Below, one piece after another: positions 1 through 8,089 of a stretch of DNA of 39,611 nt (its first letter is position 1; every line of letters begins with the position of its first letter). Source of the DNA: a virus; the IMG/VR virus record IMGVR_UViG_3300032675_000057, positions 1 to 39,611 of that record; one strand, 5' to 3'. The translations under genes and the position numbers were made by a program. Below the pieces are notes generated by a model, which ran no database searches, was not told where the DNA came from, and was given only the letters and a program-made list of their open reading frames with translations.

Positions 1-192
1 TCCCTCTCTAAACTTCGCAGGTGCATTGGTTGGGTCAGCGTTCCCCATCAACGACACTCTGATATACCGATGAACATGGTCAGGGTGTTTGCTCGCATCG
101 GGCATCGGAAGCGTTTCTGGTGGCCTCCAAGTCATGACGCGTTCTTCAGACTGACGGTTCTGCAATTCACGAGTAAGACGATTATCAGACAT
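1..192 (-). CDS. Head-region protein, N-terminal part only
   Basis: This gene starts at 192 (ATG) and runs off the left edge after exactly 64 codons. A GGAGA ribosome binding site lies 6-7 nt upstream, and the start overlaps the stop of the scaffold-like gene by 8 bp, so it is the next gene of the head operon. The visible part is hydrophilic, with a charged, Arg/Gln-rich start and a segment reading HRYIRVSLMGNADPTNAPAKF. I recognise this as similar to a short conserved protein found near capsid genes in many uncultured tailed phages, but its function is not known to me. A role in head assembly is inferred from position only. It is incomplete because of the window edge, not visibly broken. Confidence 0.75.
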   Translation of the reverse strand, partial: MSDNRLTRELQNRQSEERVMTWRPPETLPMPDASKHPDHVHRYIRVSLMGNADPTNAPAKFREG

Positions 193-1135
193 TGTTGTTC
201 TCCAGTTTCAAAACTTCGCGGACATACGCTTCAGGGGTGATACCGAGCTTTTTGGCAATCGCTGCCTGTGAAGCTGTGATACGAACCTGTTTGGGCGCAG
301 TAGACCGAGTAGCCGGGGCCACAACAGTGCTGGTCTTGCGGACGGGCTTTTCAGGCTCCGGTTCCGAGGGTGCGATCTCTCCGAAGTAATCGGGAAACCG
401 TTTTTTCATCGTCGCATCAACCTGCTGGTAGTAGGCATCGCTGCGCGGGTCTACACCAGATCTGACCAACTTTTCATGCAGTCCAAGGGCGAGGGAGGTC
501 ATTTCCTCGTCGGTACCGAACCACGTGTTCCGTTGACGCCAAGTTTCTGCCTTGGGATCAACCTGTGGTCGCTGTACCGGCCTTGCCTGTTGTTGCTGTT
601 GTACACTTGTCTCATTGTCTTGTAAAGCCGGTCTAAAGGATTGATACTCCCTCAGTTTCAACTTGGCATCGGTAAGGTCTGACTGAGCTTTGGCGATACG
701 CTTGGCATCGCCCGACTCATAAGCTTGTTCCATCTTCTCCATCGCCATACTGACTTCGGTTTCAGCAGAGCGAGTGGCTTCGTTGACGTAAGCTTTCTGG
801 TTTTGTCCGATACGCTGCTTAAGTAATTGATTTTCTTGATGAACTTGTTGAGCGAAAGTCAACGCTTCCTCACGTTCACGGGCGGCTCTTTCTTTCTCCC
901 GACGTTCGTCGTGGACACCCTTGCGAAGCTGTTTGATCCTCGCTTGAACCTTGTCCGAGTACTCATCAAGAGGGTCATCGACCGCCTTGTCTAGAACTTC
1001 CTTGGGGAGAGGAACACGACCGCGATCTTCAGGCGGCGTATCGTCTACAACTTCAATAGCGACTTCTGTTTCTGGTTTGGCTTCCTCTTTAGAAGCCTCA
1101 TCGGGGAACTTGTATTCTTCTAGGTTTGCTGACAT
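185..1135 (-). CDS. Scaffold-like head assembly protein
   Basis: A 316-residue protein with an acidic, Glu-rich N-terminus (about residues 1-60). A long charged region follows (about 65-170) in which Arg, Lys, Glu and Gln alternate with hydrophobic positions, as in a coiled coil. A Gln-run linker (about 178-185) leads to a more compact C-terminal half. Highly charged helical proteins just downstream of the portal gene are usually capsid scaffolds, which guide shell assembly and are lost before DNA packaging; that role is inferred here from composition and gene order. The start has an AGGAG site about 5 nt upstream (near 1141-1145). It lies 9 nt after the co-chaperonin gene. No protease-like active site was seen. 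Confidence 0.6.
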   Translation of the reverse strand: MSANLEEYKFPDEASKEEAKPETEVAIEVVDDTPPEDRGRVPLPKEVLDKAVDDPLDEYSDKVQARIKQLRKGVHDERREKERAAREREEALTFAQQVHQENQLLKQRIGQNQKAYVNEATRSAETEVSMAMEKMEQAYESGDAKRIAKAQSDLTDAKLKLREYQSFRPALQDNETSVQQQQQARPVQRPQVDPKAETWRQRNTWFGTDEEMTSLALGLHEKLVRSGVDPRSDAYYQQVDATMKKRFPDYFGEIAPSEPEPEKPVRKTSTVVAPATRSTAPKQVRITASQAAIAKKLGITPEAYVREVLKLENNNV

Positions 1136-1144
1136 GTGAACTCC

Positions 1145-1525
1145 TTAAACGCGATTGATGCCGCGAGGGTCTTCAACAACCCCTTCCACGGTGTCATCGT
1201 TGATGATTCGCCACTCGGTACCGTGGATCTTCAAACGGGTACCTGAGTACGCACGGACGAGGATGAAGTCCCCAATTTTGCACCACGGGCCATTCGGAAA
1301 CCGATCCTTGTCGGCGTAAGCCTGTGGGCCTACTTTTGCCACGAACAGTACGACGGTTGAGCTTTGCTCGCCTTCGATCACCGACTCGGGTTTGATGATC
1401 CCAGACTCACCAAAGGTCGCGTCGATCTTTGGCACCATGCAGAGAATCTTGTAACCAGACGGATCGGGGATCTGTTTGGCTTTCAACACAACATCTTGTG
1501 TTGCCTCGACATCAATATCACTCAT
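1145..1525 (-). CDS. GroES-like co-chaperonin
   Basis: This 126-residue protein has the co-chaperonin (Cpn10) layout. The first beta strand holds GYKILCMVPK (about 24-33), followed by a flexible segment around SGIIKPESV (41-49) in the place of the GroEL-binding mobile loop. The conserved core strands include VVLFVAKVG (58-66), KIGDFILVRAYSG (83-95) and a C-terminal EWRIINDD. Phage co-chaperonins such as T4 gp31 replace host GroES so that the host GroEL chamber can fold the capsid protein; its place in the head operon fits that job. The ATG at 1525 is preferred over one 24 nt upstream because GGAGA sits 7 nt before it and the start overlaps the previous stop by 8 bp. Confidence 0.85.
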   Translation of the reverse strand: MSDIDVEATQDVVLKAKQIPDPSGYKILCMVPKIDATFGESGIIKPESVIEGEQSSTVVLFVAKVGPQAYADKDRFPNGPWCKIGDFILVRAYSGTRLKIHGTEWRIINDDTVEGVVEDPRGINRV

Positions 1526-1712
1526 CGTCGTTCTCCATCCGTTTTGCAAGGTCGTCCAATAATGCTACTGCGTAGTCGAGACCCTGAATGACTCCGCATA
1601 GTCTGTGATACTCATTCTGCGTTGCCTTTCCTCCAATTAGATTGAAGGTGGCTCGTTCTTTTTCCCCTATTAACTTGTCCTTTAGATAGTCATGTAACGA
1701 GTCATAGTTCAT
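1518..1712 (-). CDS. Small conserved phage protein next to the portal gene
   Basis: A 64-residue acidic, mostly helical protein of unknown function. It starts at an ATG that overlaps the portal stop codon (ATGA), with GAGGA 7 nt upstream. It overlaps the co-chaperonin start by 8 bp, so translation of the three genes is probably coupled. The sequence contains ATFNLIGGKATQNEYHRL and ends in a Glu/Asp-rich tail. I have the impression that short proteins of this kind sit next to portal genes in related phages, but no function is assigned. Confidence 0.75.
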   Translation of the reverse strand: MNYDSLHDYLKDKLIGEKERATFNLIGGKATQNEYHRLCGVIQGLDYAVALLDDLAKRMENDDE

Positions 1713-4459
1713 TCACTTTCCTCTGCGCCCTGCGGCGGTTGCTCTTGAACCTGTTGCGCCTGTGCTTGGCGATTTGCTTCATTCTCTGCGGCTTCATGCT
1801 GACGATCAGCTTCAGCGCGATTGTTGTCGTTGCGTACCGACACGGCATGTTTGAGTGCATCCACACCGGTCTTGACACGATCATGTGCTTTGTCAACCTT
1901 GTGCTTGGCGATCTCTGCGCCCATCTTGGCACCAGCCATGCGCTGTTCTGCCTTGTGCTTGGCAACCTCGACGCCAAGACGTGCGCTCTCCAGCTCGTGC
2001 GTTTTGTCGGCTTGTTGACTCTTGATACGAGTCTCGTCCACCTTGGAGGCAGCGGCCAACATGTCGATCTTGCTTTTCTGTGCAAGCTGTTCTTGTTGTA
2101 GCTGGATCTCCATCTGGAACTGCTGCTGCTTCAGTTGGTTGTCCGCAGCCGCCTGTTGTTGACGGAACTGTAGATCGGCCTGTTTCAACTGCGCATCTAG
2201 CTGCATCTGCTGTTGTTTGAGCTGGATCTCCTGCTGCTGCAACTGGATCAACGGATCCTGCATCTGCTGCTGGATCTGCTGCTGTTGTTGTTTCGCTTGG
2301 TTCTGCTGCATCAACTGCTGAGCTGCGAGTGCCGCAAGCTGCGAGATCTGAACCTCCTCTTCTGGTGGCAGGAAGCCCGGATCGTTGTCCTCCGACATGT
2401 CCGAACCCGCTTGCATGGCCTTGGGCGGCGGGGGTAGGACAGCACCGAGCTTGGTCTGGATATCAGCCCGATACTGATACGCCAGATGCTCCATGATATG
2501 AGCGTTGACCGCTGCCATGATCTGAGGAGCCTGTGGGTTCTGTCCGATCTGCGCCGCCATCAACGGGTCGTGCAACAGAGCGTTGTGTACCAGCAAGTGA
2601 GCCTTGTGATCTTGGTACATGAACGCCTTGACCGGCTTGTTGATCAAGAGGCCCATGTTCTCCGACACCGGATCAACCGGCAGCATATCGTCTTTGAGCG
2701 GCACGATCTTCTGGGCGTTCTTGACGCCCAGCACCTCAATCATCTGTCGGTGGAGGAACGGAAGGTCATAGATCTGAGGCGCTTGCTGAGCAAGCTGCAT
2801 GACCGCCTGATACTGCACCACACGCTGCGCCATAGTTGATGCGTTAGGGTCGGAAACAGGAATGACATCGCAACAATCGTAATCAGAACGCTTAGCACCT
2901 GCGTCTCCAATCTCGGGTTGGTAGTCATAGCTCTCCGGGGTGTTATCCCTGATAATGGCTGCAAGGAGCTTGAACTCGTCCTTCATGGTGTAGTGAATGC
3001 GCGCTTGAACGGCGCTCATCACTTTCATCACGCGTTCAAGAATGGCAAGCGTCGTGCCTACCGGTGCCTGTGCCGACATATCGGATATGTTCAGCTCAGC
3101 CGTTGCGGCAAACTGACGACCGTCAGCCACAACTTTGTCCATTAGTGCCATCAGAACCTGCGATGGTTCCTTGTATGGAAGCGGGAGGATGTTGTCCCGT
3201 ATGGCACCTGAAGGAAGATCTACATCTCGGAATTCACCCGGAGCGATGGGGGTATCATCCCCCTTAACACGCATACCGCGAGCCTTAAGACCCCCCGGCA
3301 GATTGCTAAGCGTACCCGCGTCGATAAGCTGCCGCATGAGGGATGTGGCTGTGTGGGTATGACCACCGATAAGGTGTATGAGACCGAAGTAATAGAACCC
3401 AAATCCCGGTATGTAACCGTAGTGAACGAAATGTTGCCGTCTCTGCTTGAGCTTGTCGTCCTCCAGCCAGTTGCGGCGTATGGCGAGGATAGTGTTTGTC
3501 CCCTTCTCAACCGTAACCACGTAAGGTAGTTTGATTCCCGTTGGTTCGCCATGCTTGTCGGTGTCCTCATACCCTTCCAAGTCCAGATCAACGTGCATCT
3601 CGAACAACTGATAGCGGTTGTCGATGGATGCCGTGAAGCCCTGCTCGGTGGCTTTCTGCTTCTCAATCTCGTCCAACACCTGCACCGGATCGCCAAGGTC
3701 AACGTCGCGGTAGAACCCCGCCACCATCAGGCGACGCAACTCGTTTTTCGTCTTACGCATCCTGTGCGTAATGCGCTCCGACGCCTGTAAGTTAGGTGCG
3801 CCGTAGGGGACAATGATGTCTTCAGCCGGGATGAACGGCGCTACCTGCCGGTCTAGTGCGGGGTCAAAATAAACTTTCTTGAACGCATTACCCGAGAGCG
3901 CCGTAGCCAGCAGCAGTCGTTCATGCTCCGGGCGATACTCCTGCATCACCTCGGTCAACTCGTAGTTCATATCCTCCTGAACCCGCGCCGCCGATTGTTT
4001 CTTGTCAGGAGTCTCCTTACCGATAATCTTGGTACGCACAGGGCCAGCGGAGGGGAAAGTCTCCATGATCAAGTCGGATTGAAACTTGACCGCCGCTTCC
4101 ATCAGCAAGGGATGGTAGACGCCGCTGGCTCCCGGCCACGGCTCAGACCGATCTTCGTACTTGAGGCCAAGCAGCTTCAACCCCTTGATGTAGATCTCAA
4201 GCCAGTCCTTGCGACCGTTCATGTCCTCGGTCACGTCAGCCATCAAGTCGTAAGCCAAAGACGCAAGACTCGACTCAGGCATTTCTTCCGCGATATTGGC
4301 ATCGAACGCAGGTTCGCTATGCCCCATGTGGATGTCCAACGGGCCAGCGTGGATGTTGACCTCTTCCGGATCAACGATCTCAATGGTCAACGGTTCAGCA
4401 TCGTCTGTGAGACTGGCAAGACCTGATGGAGCTTGGCCGATGGATTTATCAATGCTCAT
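1709..4459 (-). CDS. Portal protein
   Basis: This 916-residue protein is the likely portal, the twelve-subunit ring at the head vertex through which DNA is packaged and ejected. Evidence is the large size, the place after terminase and before scaffold-like and co-chaperonin genes, and a portal-type N-terminal half. That half has GRKDWLEIYIKGLKLLGLKYEDR followed by a Trp-Pro-Gly-Ala stretch near residue 108, and later helix-rich segments with repeated Arg and Glu. Residues about 708-800 are extremely Gln-rich, followed by an Ala/Lys/Glu-rich tail ending in Glu-Ser-Glu. Such a long tail could form the helical barrel that projects into the head. AGGA lies about 7 nt before the start. The start overlaps the previous stop (ATGA). 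Confidence 0.88.
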   Translation of the reverse strand: MSIDKSIGQAPSGLASLTDDAEPLTIEIVDPEEVNIHAGPLDIHMGHSEPAFDANIAEEMPESSLASLAYDLMADVTEDMNGRKDWLEIYIKGLKLLGLKYEDRSEPWPGASGVYHPLLMEAAVKFQSDLIMETFPSAGPVRTKIIGKETPDKKQSAARVQEDMNYELTEVMQEYRPEHERLLLATALSGNAFKKVYFDPALDRQVAPFIPAEDIIVPYGAPNLQASERITHRMRKTKNELRRLMVAGFYRDVDLGDPVQVLDEIEKQKATEQGFTASIDNRYQLFEMHVDLDLEGYEDTDKHGEPTGIKLPYVVTVEKGTNTILAIRRNWLEDDKLKQRRQHFVHYGYIPGFGFYYFGLIHLIGGHTHTATSLMRQLIDAGTLSNLPGGLKARGMRVKGDDTPIAPGEFRDVDLPSGAIRDNILPLPYKEPSQVLMALMDKVVADGRQFAATAELNISDMSAQAPVGTTLAILERVMKVMSAVQARIHYTMKDEFKLLAAIIRDNTPESYDYQPEIGDAGAKRSDYDCCDVIPVSDPNASTMAQRVVQYQAVMQLAQQAPQIYDLPFLHRQMIEVLGVKNAQKIVPLKDDMLPVDPVSENMGLLINKPVKAFMYQDHKAHLLVHNALLHDPLMAAQIGQNPQAPQIMAAVNAHIMEHLAYQYRADIQTKLGAVLPPPPKAMQAGSDMSEDNDPGFLPPEEEVQISQLAALAAQQLMQQNQAKQQQQQIQQQMQDPLIQLQQQEIQLKQQQMQLDAQLKQADLQFRQQQAAADNQLKQQQFQMEIQLQQEQLAQKSKIDMLAAASKVDETRIKSQQADKTHELESARLGVEVAKHKAEQRMAGAKMGAEIAKHKVDKAHDRVKTGVDALKHAVSVRNDNNRAEADRQHEAAENEANRQAQAQQVQEQPPQGAEESE

Positions 4460-5370
4460 ATCATTTTCCTATCGTGGGTCGTGCGCTCTACGGCACCACC
4501 GCGTTTGTAATTTCTATTTGGGTCGAATTTGGGTTCCATATCACCGGGCATTCCCGAACTAACCGGGCCGGGATCGCTTCCGACAAAATTCAAAAATGGA
4601 AATTTATTGCGTTCTTCCAGCATCGTTTTTGGCAGAACACCTTTGGAAGTTTCAACTTCATTACCGGTTATGTAGTCAATCGGATGCGTAGTGAGCTTGT
4701 CCCACGTACCCGGCTCTTCGCCTTTGGCAAAACTCTGATTATAGAGTTTGTGAGTGTCCACAAAATCCGAATTCCCCCATTTGTATTCCGGAACCACTCT
4801 AAGCATGGAAGACTTAGTGTCTTCAAGAACCCTGCTTTCCTTATCAGCAAACGAATCTTTGTTGCTGTACTTGTTTGGGTTTTGTGCTACAAAATAATTG
4901 TGGTAGAAAGCGTTTATGTTCGATTGATATTGAGGAGCAGAATTAGAACCCATGATGTCGTGGATTCTATTAATGTACTCGTTGGTTATCGCGTTGTGCC
5001 TAGCTTCGTGGGCAAAAGTCTGCGGACTCGCCCCGCTTCCAATGCCTAAAATGTTCGTACTAGGCTTTTCAAATTTTTCGTATTGGGCTTCGGAGATCGC
5101 ATAATCCCTAGGCACAAGTTTTAATTTTTGTTCAAATGTAGGTGGAACTAATTTTTTATTAGCGTCGGGGGCGTTTTGAAAATTGACCCCTAACGTACTG
5201 TAGTAGACATCAGGGTCGCCTACGTTCACCATCCGAGAAGTGTCTACAAGATTTTGTTCTGAAGGCATCAGCTTGGAACGTATCTTTGCCGCTGCTTCCG
5301 GATCCTTGTTAACGTCCACCCTTCCCATCCAAGGGTAATATTGCATCAATGTGCGTATGCCTGATTCCAT
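4456..5370 (-). CDS. Putative zinc metallopeptidase (HExxH) between terminase and portal
   Basis: A 304-residue protein with a clear HExxH motif, FAHEARHNAI, at residues 119-128 (H121, E122, H125). This motif binds zinc and supplies the catalytic Glu in many metallopeptidases; the third metal ligand cannot be placed with confidence. The rest is hydrophilic and lacks a signal peptide or membrane segment. The C-terminus holds NYKRGGAVER, a Gly-Gly motif also seen in the virion proteins at the other end of the window. Position in the head operon suggests maturation of a virion protein or a virion-borne enzyme, but this is inference. The ATG at 5370 forms TGATG with the terminase stop and has GAGGG about 8 nt upstream; an upstream ATG at 5406 has no such site. 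Confidence 0.65.
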   Translation of the reverse strand: MESGIRTLMQYYPWMGRVDVNKDPEAAAKIRSKLMPSEQNLVDTSRMVNVGDPDVYYSTLGVNFQNAPDANKKLVPPTFEQKLKLVPRDYAISEAQYEKFEKPSTNILGIGSGASPQTFAHEARHNAITNEYINRIHDIMGSNSAPQYQSNINAFYHNYFVAQNPNKYSNKDSFADKESRVLEDTKSSMLRVVPEYKWGNSDFVDTHKLYNQSFAKGEEPGTWDKLTTHPIDYITGNEVETSKGVLPKTMLEERNKFPFLNFVGSDPGPVSSGMPGDMEPKFDPNRNYKRGGAVERTTHDRKMI

Positions 5371-6890
5371 CAGTAATACCCTCTGTGCCTTTTCGACTTG
5401 AACCACTGCACTGGTTCTGGCTGGTCTGTTGGTAGTTTGATAAACCCACCCTGACGGAACCGCAGCAGTGCAAGCGACGTAGAGTCAACTAAGTCGTCGT
5501 TCTTGCCAGCCGGGAAATCATTACATTCTTCAATGACTTCTCTAGCCCACCGTCTGTCAGGTGCCCAGACAATACCTGATCTAAACAAGTCCGTCACCGC
5601 GTTTACACGCGAAATCTTGTCTTGGCCCTTGCCCGGTGTGAACTCCATAATCGGAACGCCCATACGACGCATCTCTTGGTAGAGCGCCGAGCCGCTGGAT
5701 TTCTTTTCAACGATGAAGCTATCTGGACTCCATTCTTGGTACTGCTCCAGCACCATCTCCTTCAGCTCCGGGTACTCCATCCGTTCCTTGATGGCGTTCA
5801 GCAAGATAATGTTCTGGTTCTTGGTCTCTTCGTTGAAGAACACCCCCCACGTAGTCAGGGCGTTGTAGTCGGCACGGGTGTTCTTTTCTTGTGCGGAGTC
5901 GAGTGCCATGATGATGAATTCGCAGTGTGGCGGATCGTCTTGCTCCCAGACGTTCCACCACTCTCTCTTTATAAGAGCGCCTTCCTCTGCCGTTGGCTCC
6001 TGCATGTACTGGGCTTGCCAGTATCGCGGATCCATATCGGCTTTCTTGGAGAGCAACTCTTCCAAAGGCCAGAACTCAGGCCAAAGGGGCTGACCATTTA
6101 AAATGGCAGGGAACTCAATAACTTCCCACTCCGCAGAGTCGTCGTTACGGGTCATGTGGTCGATGATCTGACCGGTCAGGTCGAGCTTTGACCAGCGCGT
6201 CATCACAACGATGATCGCGCCCCCCGGCATCAGTCGTTGGATTGGGCCTGACTGGAACCATTCCCACGCGGGTTCAAACACGTGTGGTACACCTTGTTTG
6301 GCTTCCTGCTCGGAGTGTGGGTCATCAATAATGAACAGATCGGCACCACGACCAGCCAAAGCACCACCCACACCAATAGCAAAATACTCTCCGTTAAAGT
6401 TGGTACCCCACCGAGAGGCGCTCTTGCTATCTGCTTGTAGCTCGACCTGCGGAAAGATGTCATGGTATAGGTCGCTCCCTACAAGGTTACGGACACGTCG
6501 GCCGAAATTTACTGCAAGATCAGCAGTATGCGAGGCCATGATCACTTTCTTCTGAGGATACTTGCCAAGGAACCACGCCGGGGCAAGGTAGGAGATCATC
6601 TCGCTCTTGCCATGACGCGGTGCGATGTTAACGATGACCCGTTTTTTAGCCCCAGAGGCAATTTCTTCAAAAATTCTGGCTAATTTCCGATGGTGTGGCC
6701 CCACCATATAGCCCGGATAAACGTGCTTAATGAAGCTCAAAAAGTCGTCTTTTGCCTTCGTTTTGGTCGTTTCTTTGTAGTATTTGACCAATAAATCGGC
6801 AGTTTTACGCTTCTGGGCGTCTGGCATAGACGGAAGCGCAGCACGGAGCTTGGCAAGGTTCTCAGGCGTCAGTTTGAGGGCTGTACTCAA
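5370..6890 (-). CDS. terL: Terminase large subunit (packaging ATPase and nuclease)
   Basis: This 506-residue protein is the DNA packaging motor. The N-terminal ATPase has Walker A APRHGKSE (about 90-97) and Walker B LFIIDDPH (about 185-192). The C-terminal RNase H-fold nuclease shows the expected acidic residues: D331 in MALDSAQ, E395 in IVEKK and D465/D466 in KNDDLVDS. It works with the small subunit upstream and docks on the portal. A TTG start at 6890 is chosen because GGAGG lies 9 nt upstream. Another TTG at 6929 is possible and no ATG is near. The start overlaps the small-subunit gene by 29 bp. Confidence 0.95.
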   Translation of the reverse strand: MSTALKLTPENLAKLRAALPSMPDAQKRKTADLLVKYYKETTKTKAKDDFLSFIKHVYPGYMVGPHHRKLARIFEEIASGAKKRVIVNIAPRHGKSEMISYLAPAWFLGKYPQKKVIMASHTADLAVNFGRRVRNLVGSDLYHDIFPQVELQADSKSASRWGTNFNGEYFAIGVGGALAGRGADLFIIDDPHSEQEAKQGVPHVFEPAWEWFQSGPIQRLMPGGAIIVVMTRWSKLDLTGQIIDHMTRNDDSAEWEVIEFPAILNGQPLWPEFWPLEELLSKKADMDPRYWQAQYMQEPTAEEGALIKREWWNVWEQDDPPHCEFIIMALDSAQEKNTRADYNALTTWGVFFNEETKNQNIILLNAIKERMEYPELKEMVLEQYQEWSPDSFIVEKKSSGSALYQEMRRMGVPIMEFTPGKGQDKISRVNAVTDLFRSGIVWAPDRRWAREVIEECNDFPAGKNDDLVDSTSLALLRFRQGGFIKLPTDQPEPVQWFKSKRHRGYY

Positions 6891-7422
6891 CCTGCGGCTC
6901 CTCCATAACGGTGTATTCGATGTTATCAAGCACCGTGAGCAGTTCGCGTTCTACTTCTTCAATCGGCAGCACTTTAAGAGTGGTTTCACTGCGCTTTTTG
7001 AAGGCATCTACACCATCTACTTCGCCCAAACTACGGAGTGCAGTAAGTCTGTCCTTGGTCGTTTGGGCATGTTCTACCTCATAGACCAGCTTGTTGATGA
7101 CGTACATCTTCAATTCAGCAAGGTCATCGACCAACATGCAGTTTGACTGCTGAACCATCCCAGCCAGATAGGCCATCACTTCGTTCGGGTAACGGGCGTA
7201 CTCAGGCCGTAGCTTGGGGTTGGCAGTCATTTCTTTAGCCAACTCAATTGCTTGGGCTTGATGTTCGGCAGAGGGAGAGATGGGAGTGCCGGTTAGATCG
7301 GCCAACAATTTCATCGTGTTGACCCGCATCTCAAGTTCTTCATGCGGAGTCAGGTCGGGCATGGCTTCCGTGGCTTTTTTGGGCAACGGAATGTCTTCAT
7401 CTATGTCAGGCATGTACGACAT
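6862..7422 (-). CDS. Probable terminase small subunit
   Basis: A 186-residue, mostly helical acidic protein directly upstream of terL and overlapping it. A helix-rich core includes MVQQSNCMLVDDLAEL and KDRLTALRSLGEVDGVDAF. Small terminase subunits recognise the packaging site on phage DNA and feed it to the large subunit. No helix-turn-helix can be drawn with certainty, so the assignment rests on position and general similarity to proteins found before terL in related phages. It is the first gene of the packaging operon. The start ATG has AAGG about 6 nt upstream; a second ATG three codons later is also possible. Confidence 0.7.
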   Translation of the reverse strand: MSYMPDIDEDIPLPKKATEAMPDLTPHEELEMRVNTMKLLADLTGTPISPSAEHQAQAIELAKEMTANPKLRPEYARYPNEVMAYLAGMVQQSNCMLVDDLAELKMYVINKLVYEVEHAQTTKDRLTALRSLGEVDGVDAFKKRSETTLKVLPIEEVERELLTVLDNIEYTVMEEPQVEYSPQTDA

Positions 7423-7680
7423 GCAATGCCTTGCAAGGGTTTGGATTTATACAATATATACGATTTCTATTGGTATGGAACCATTTTAGTGACGGGGGGG
7501 TGTTTTTATATACAGGGGGGTGGGGGTCTATTTGGGAAATGATGGGGTGATTTGTGCGTTTCCAAGTGTAAGCGCACTTCGTAGGTACCTTATCACTTCG
7601 TGGGGGGCACCTACCCGGTGGCTTCGATATACCGATTGCCGCGCCTAACAGGTAGCTTCGACAATCAATATTAGCAGCGT

Positions 7681-7748
7681 TAGCCAGCCCTTCGATAAAA
7701 AACTAAGCCAGCCCAAGCCAGCCTATCATCTAGACAACTAAGCCAGCT
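7681..7748. repeat. Four short direct repeats (AGCCAGC)
   Basis: TAGCCAGC at 7681-7688 and AAGCCAGC at 7705-7712, 7715-7722 and 7741-7748 form four same-orientation copies of AGCCAGC within 68 bp. They lie about 260-330 bp upstream of the terminase small-subunit start. Repeats near this gene can be terminase or regulator binding sites in phages, but nothing in the sequence settles which. Confidence 0.55.
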
Positions 7749-7980
7749 TTGAATTTTATATGGCGAGACCGTGAAAGACTCGCTGCGCTCGGGTCTCGCT
7801 TTCGCCGTCCCGGCGAGGAAAAGAATAAATGTGCTTCGCGGGTTTATGTCGTGTCCTGCGTCCGCAGGACGACGACGTTTACCGCTGCCGCGTAGCTTCG
7901 ATTAAACAAAACATCGCCCAACTCGATCAACATTAATTGACATGGTGGCATTGGTTTGGCATCAAAAGAAAGCGGAAAAG

Positions 7981-8014
7981 CGCAGGGTGCTGTCCTTTCG
8001 GACAGCACCCTGTG
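7981..8014 (-). terminator. Strong hairpin, probable terminator of the 8018-8769 transcript
   Basis: AGGGTGCTGTCC at 7984-7995 pairs perfectly with GGACAGCACCCT at 8000-8011 around a TTTC loop. Three more pairs, one of them a wobble, extend the stem outward. On the minus strand it begins 3 nt after the stop of the 23-residue peptide gene and is followed by a moderately T-rich stretch (CGCTTTTCCGC). The plus-strand side has no T-run. The position suggests termination of the minus-strand transcript; the imperfect T-tract leaves some doubt. Confidence 0.65.
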
Positions 8015-8017
8015 CAG

Positions 8018-8089
8018 CTACTTACGTCTGATAGCGAGAAGCCCGAAGGCTAAAACGATCATCAGCAGTAGGATTGGAAGTTGACTCAC
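8018..8089 (-). CDS. 23-residue membrane peptide
   Basis: A GTG start at 8089 overlaps the stop of the upstream 227-residue gene (GTGA), so it would be translated by coupling. The peptide is a short polar start, about 16 hydrophobic residues (LPILLLMIVLAFGLLAI) and a positive RRK end, which fits a single membrane-spanning helix with its C-terminus in the cytoplasm. The stop codon is followed after 3 nt by a strong hairpin, which supports a real gene end. Function is unknown; a membrane-acting role in lysis or superinfection control is possible but unsupported. It is very short, so chance cannot be excluded. Confidence 0.5.
   Translation of the reverse strand: MSQLPILLLMIVLAFGLLAIRRK

Larger units (their letters stand above)
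7423..8017. other. Gene-poor region upstream of the packaging operon
   Basis: No convincing gene is seen here apart from the hairpin at its right end. It holds a cluster of G-tracts on the plus strand (7494-7547), three copies of GTRGCTTCGA (7618-7627, 7652-7661, 7892-7901) and four AGCCAGC repeats (7681-7748). It also has two hairpins: GCGAGACC pairs with GGTCTCGC (7764-7771 with 7793-7800), and GTCCTGC pairs with GCAGGAC (7853-7859 with 7864-7870). A promoter for the packaging operon should lie near 7440-7480 on the minus strand, where A/T-rich TATATT and TATAAA boxes occur, but no good -35 box accompanies them. A terminase recognition (pac or cos) site here is possible but not shown. Confidence 0.6.

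Noticed and set aside
1702-2085. Long antisense and alternate frames within the Gln-rich part of the portal gene
   Set aside because: They come from the CAG/CTG-biased Gln codons read in other frames; no start signals and no protein character of their own.
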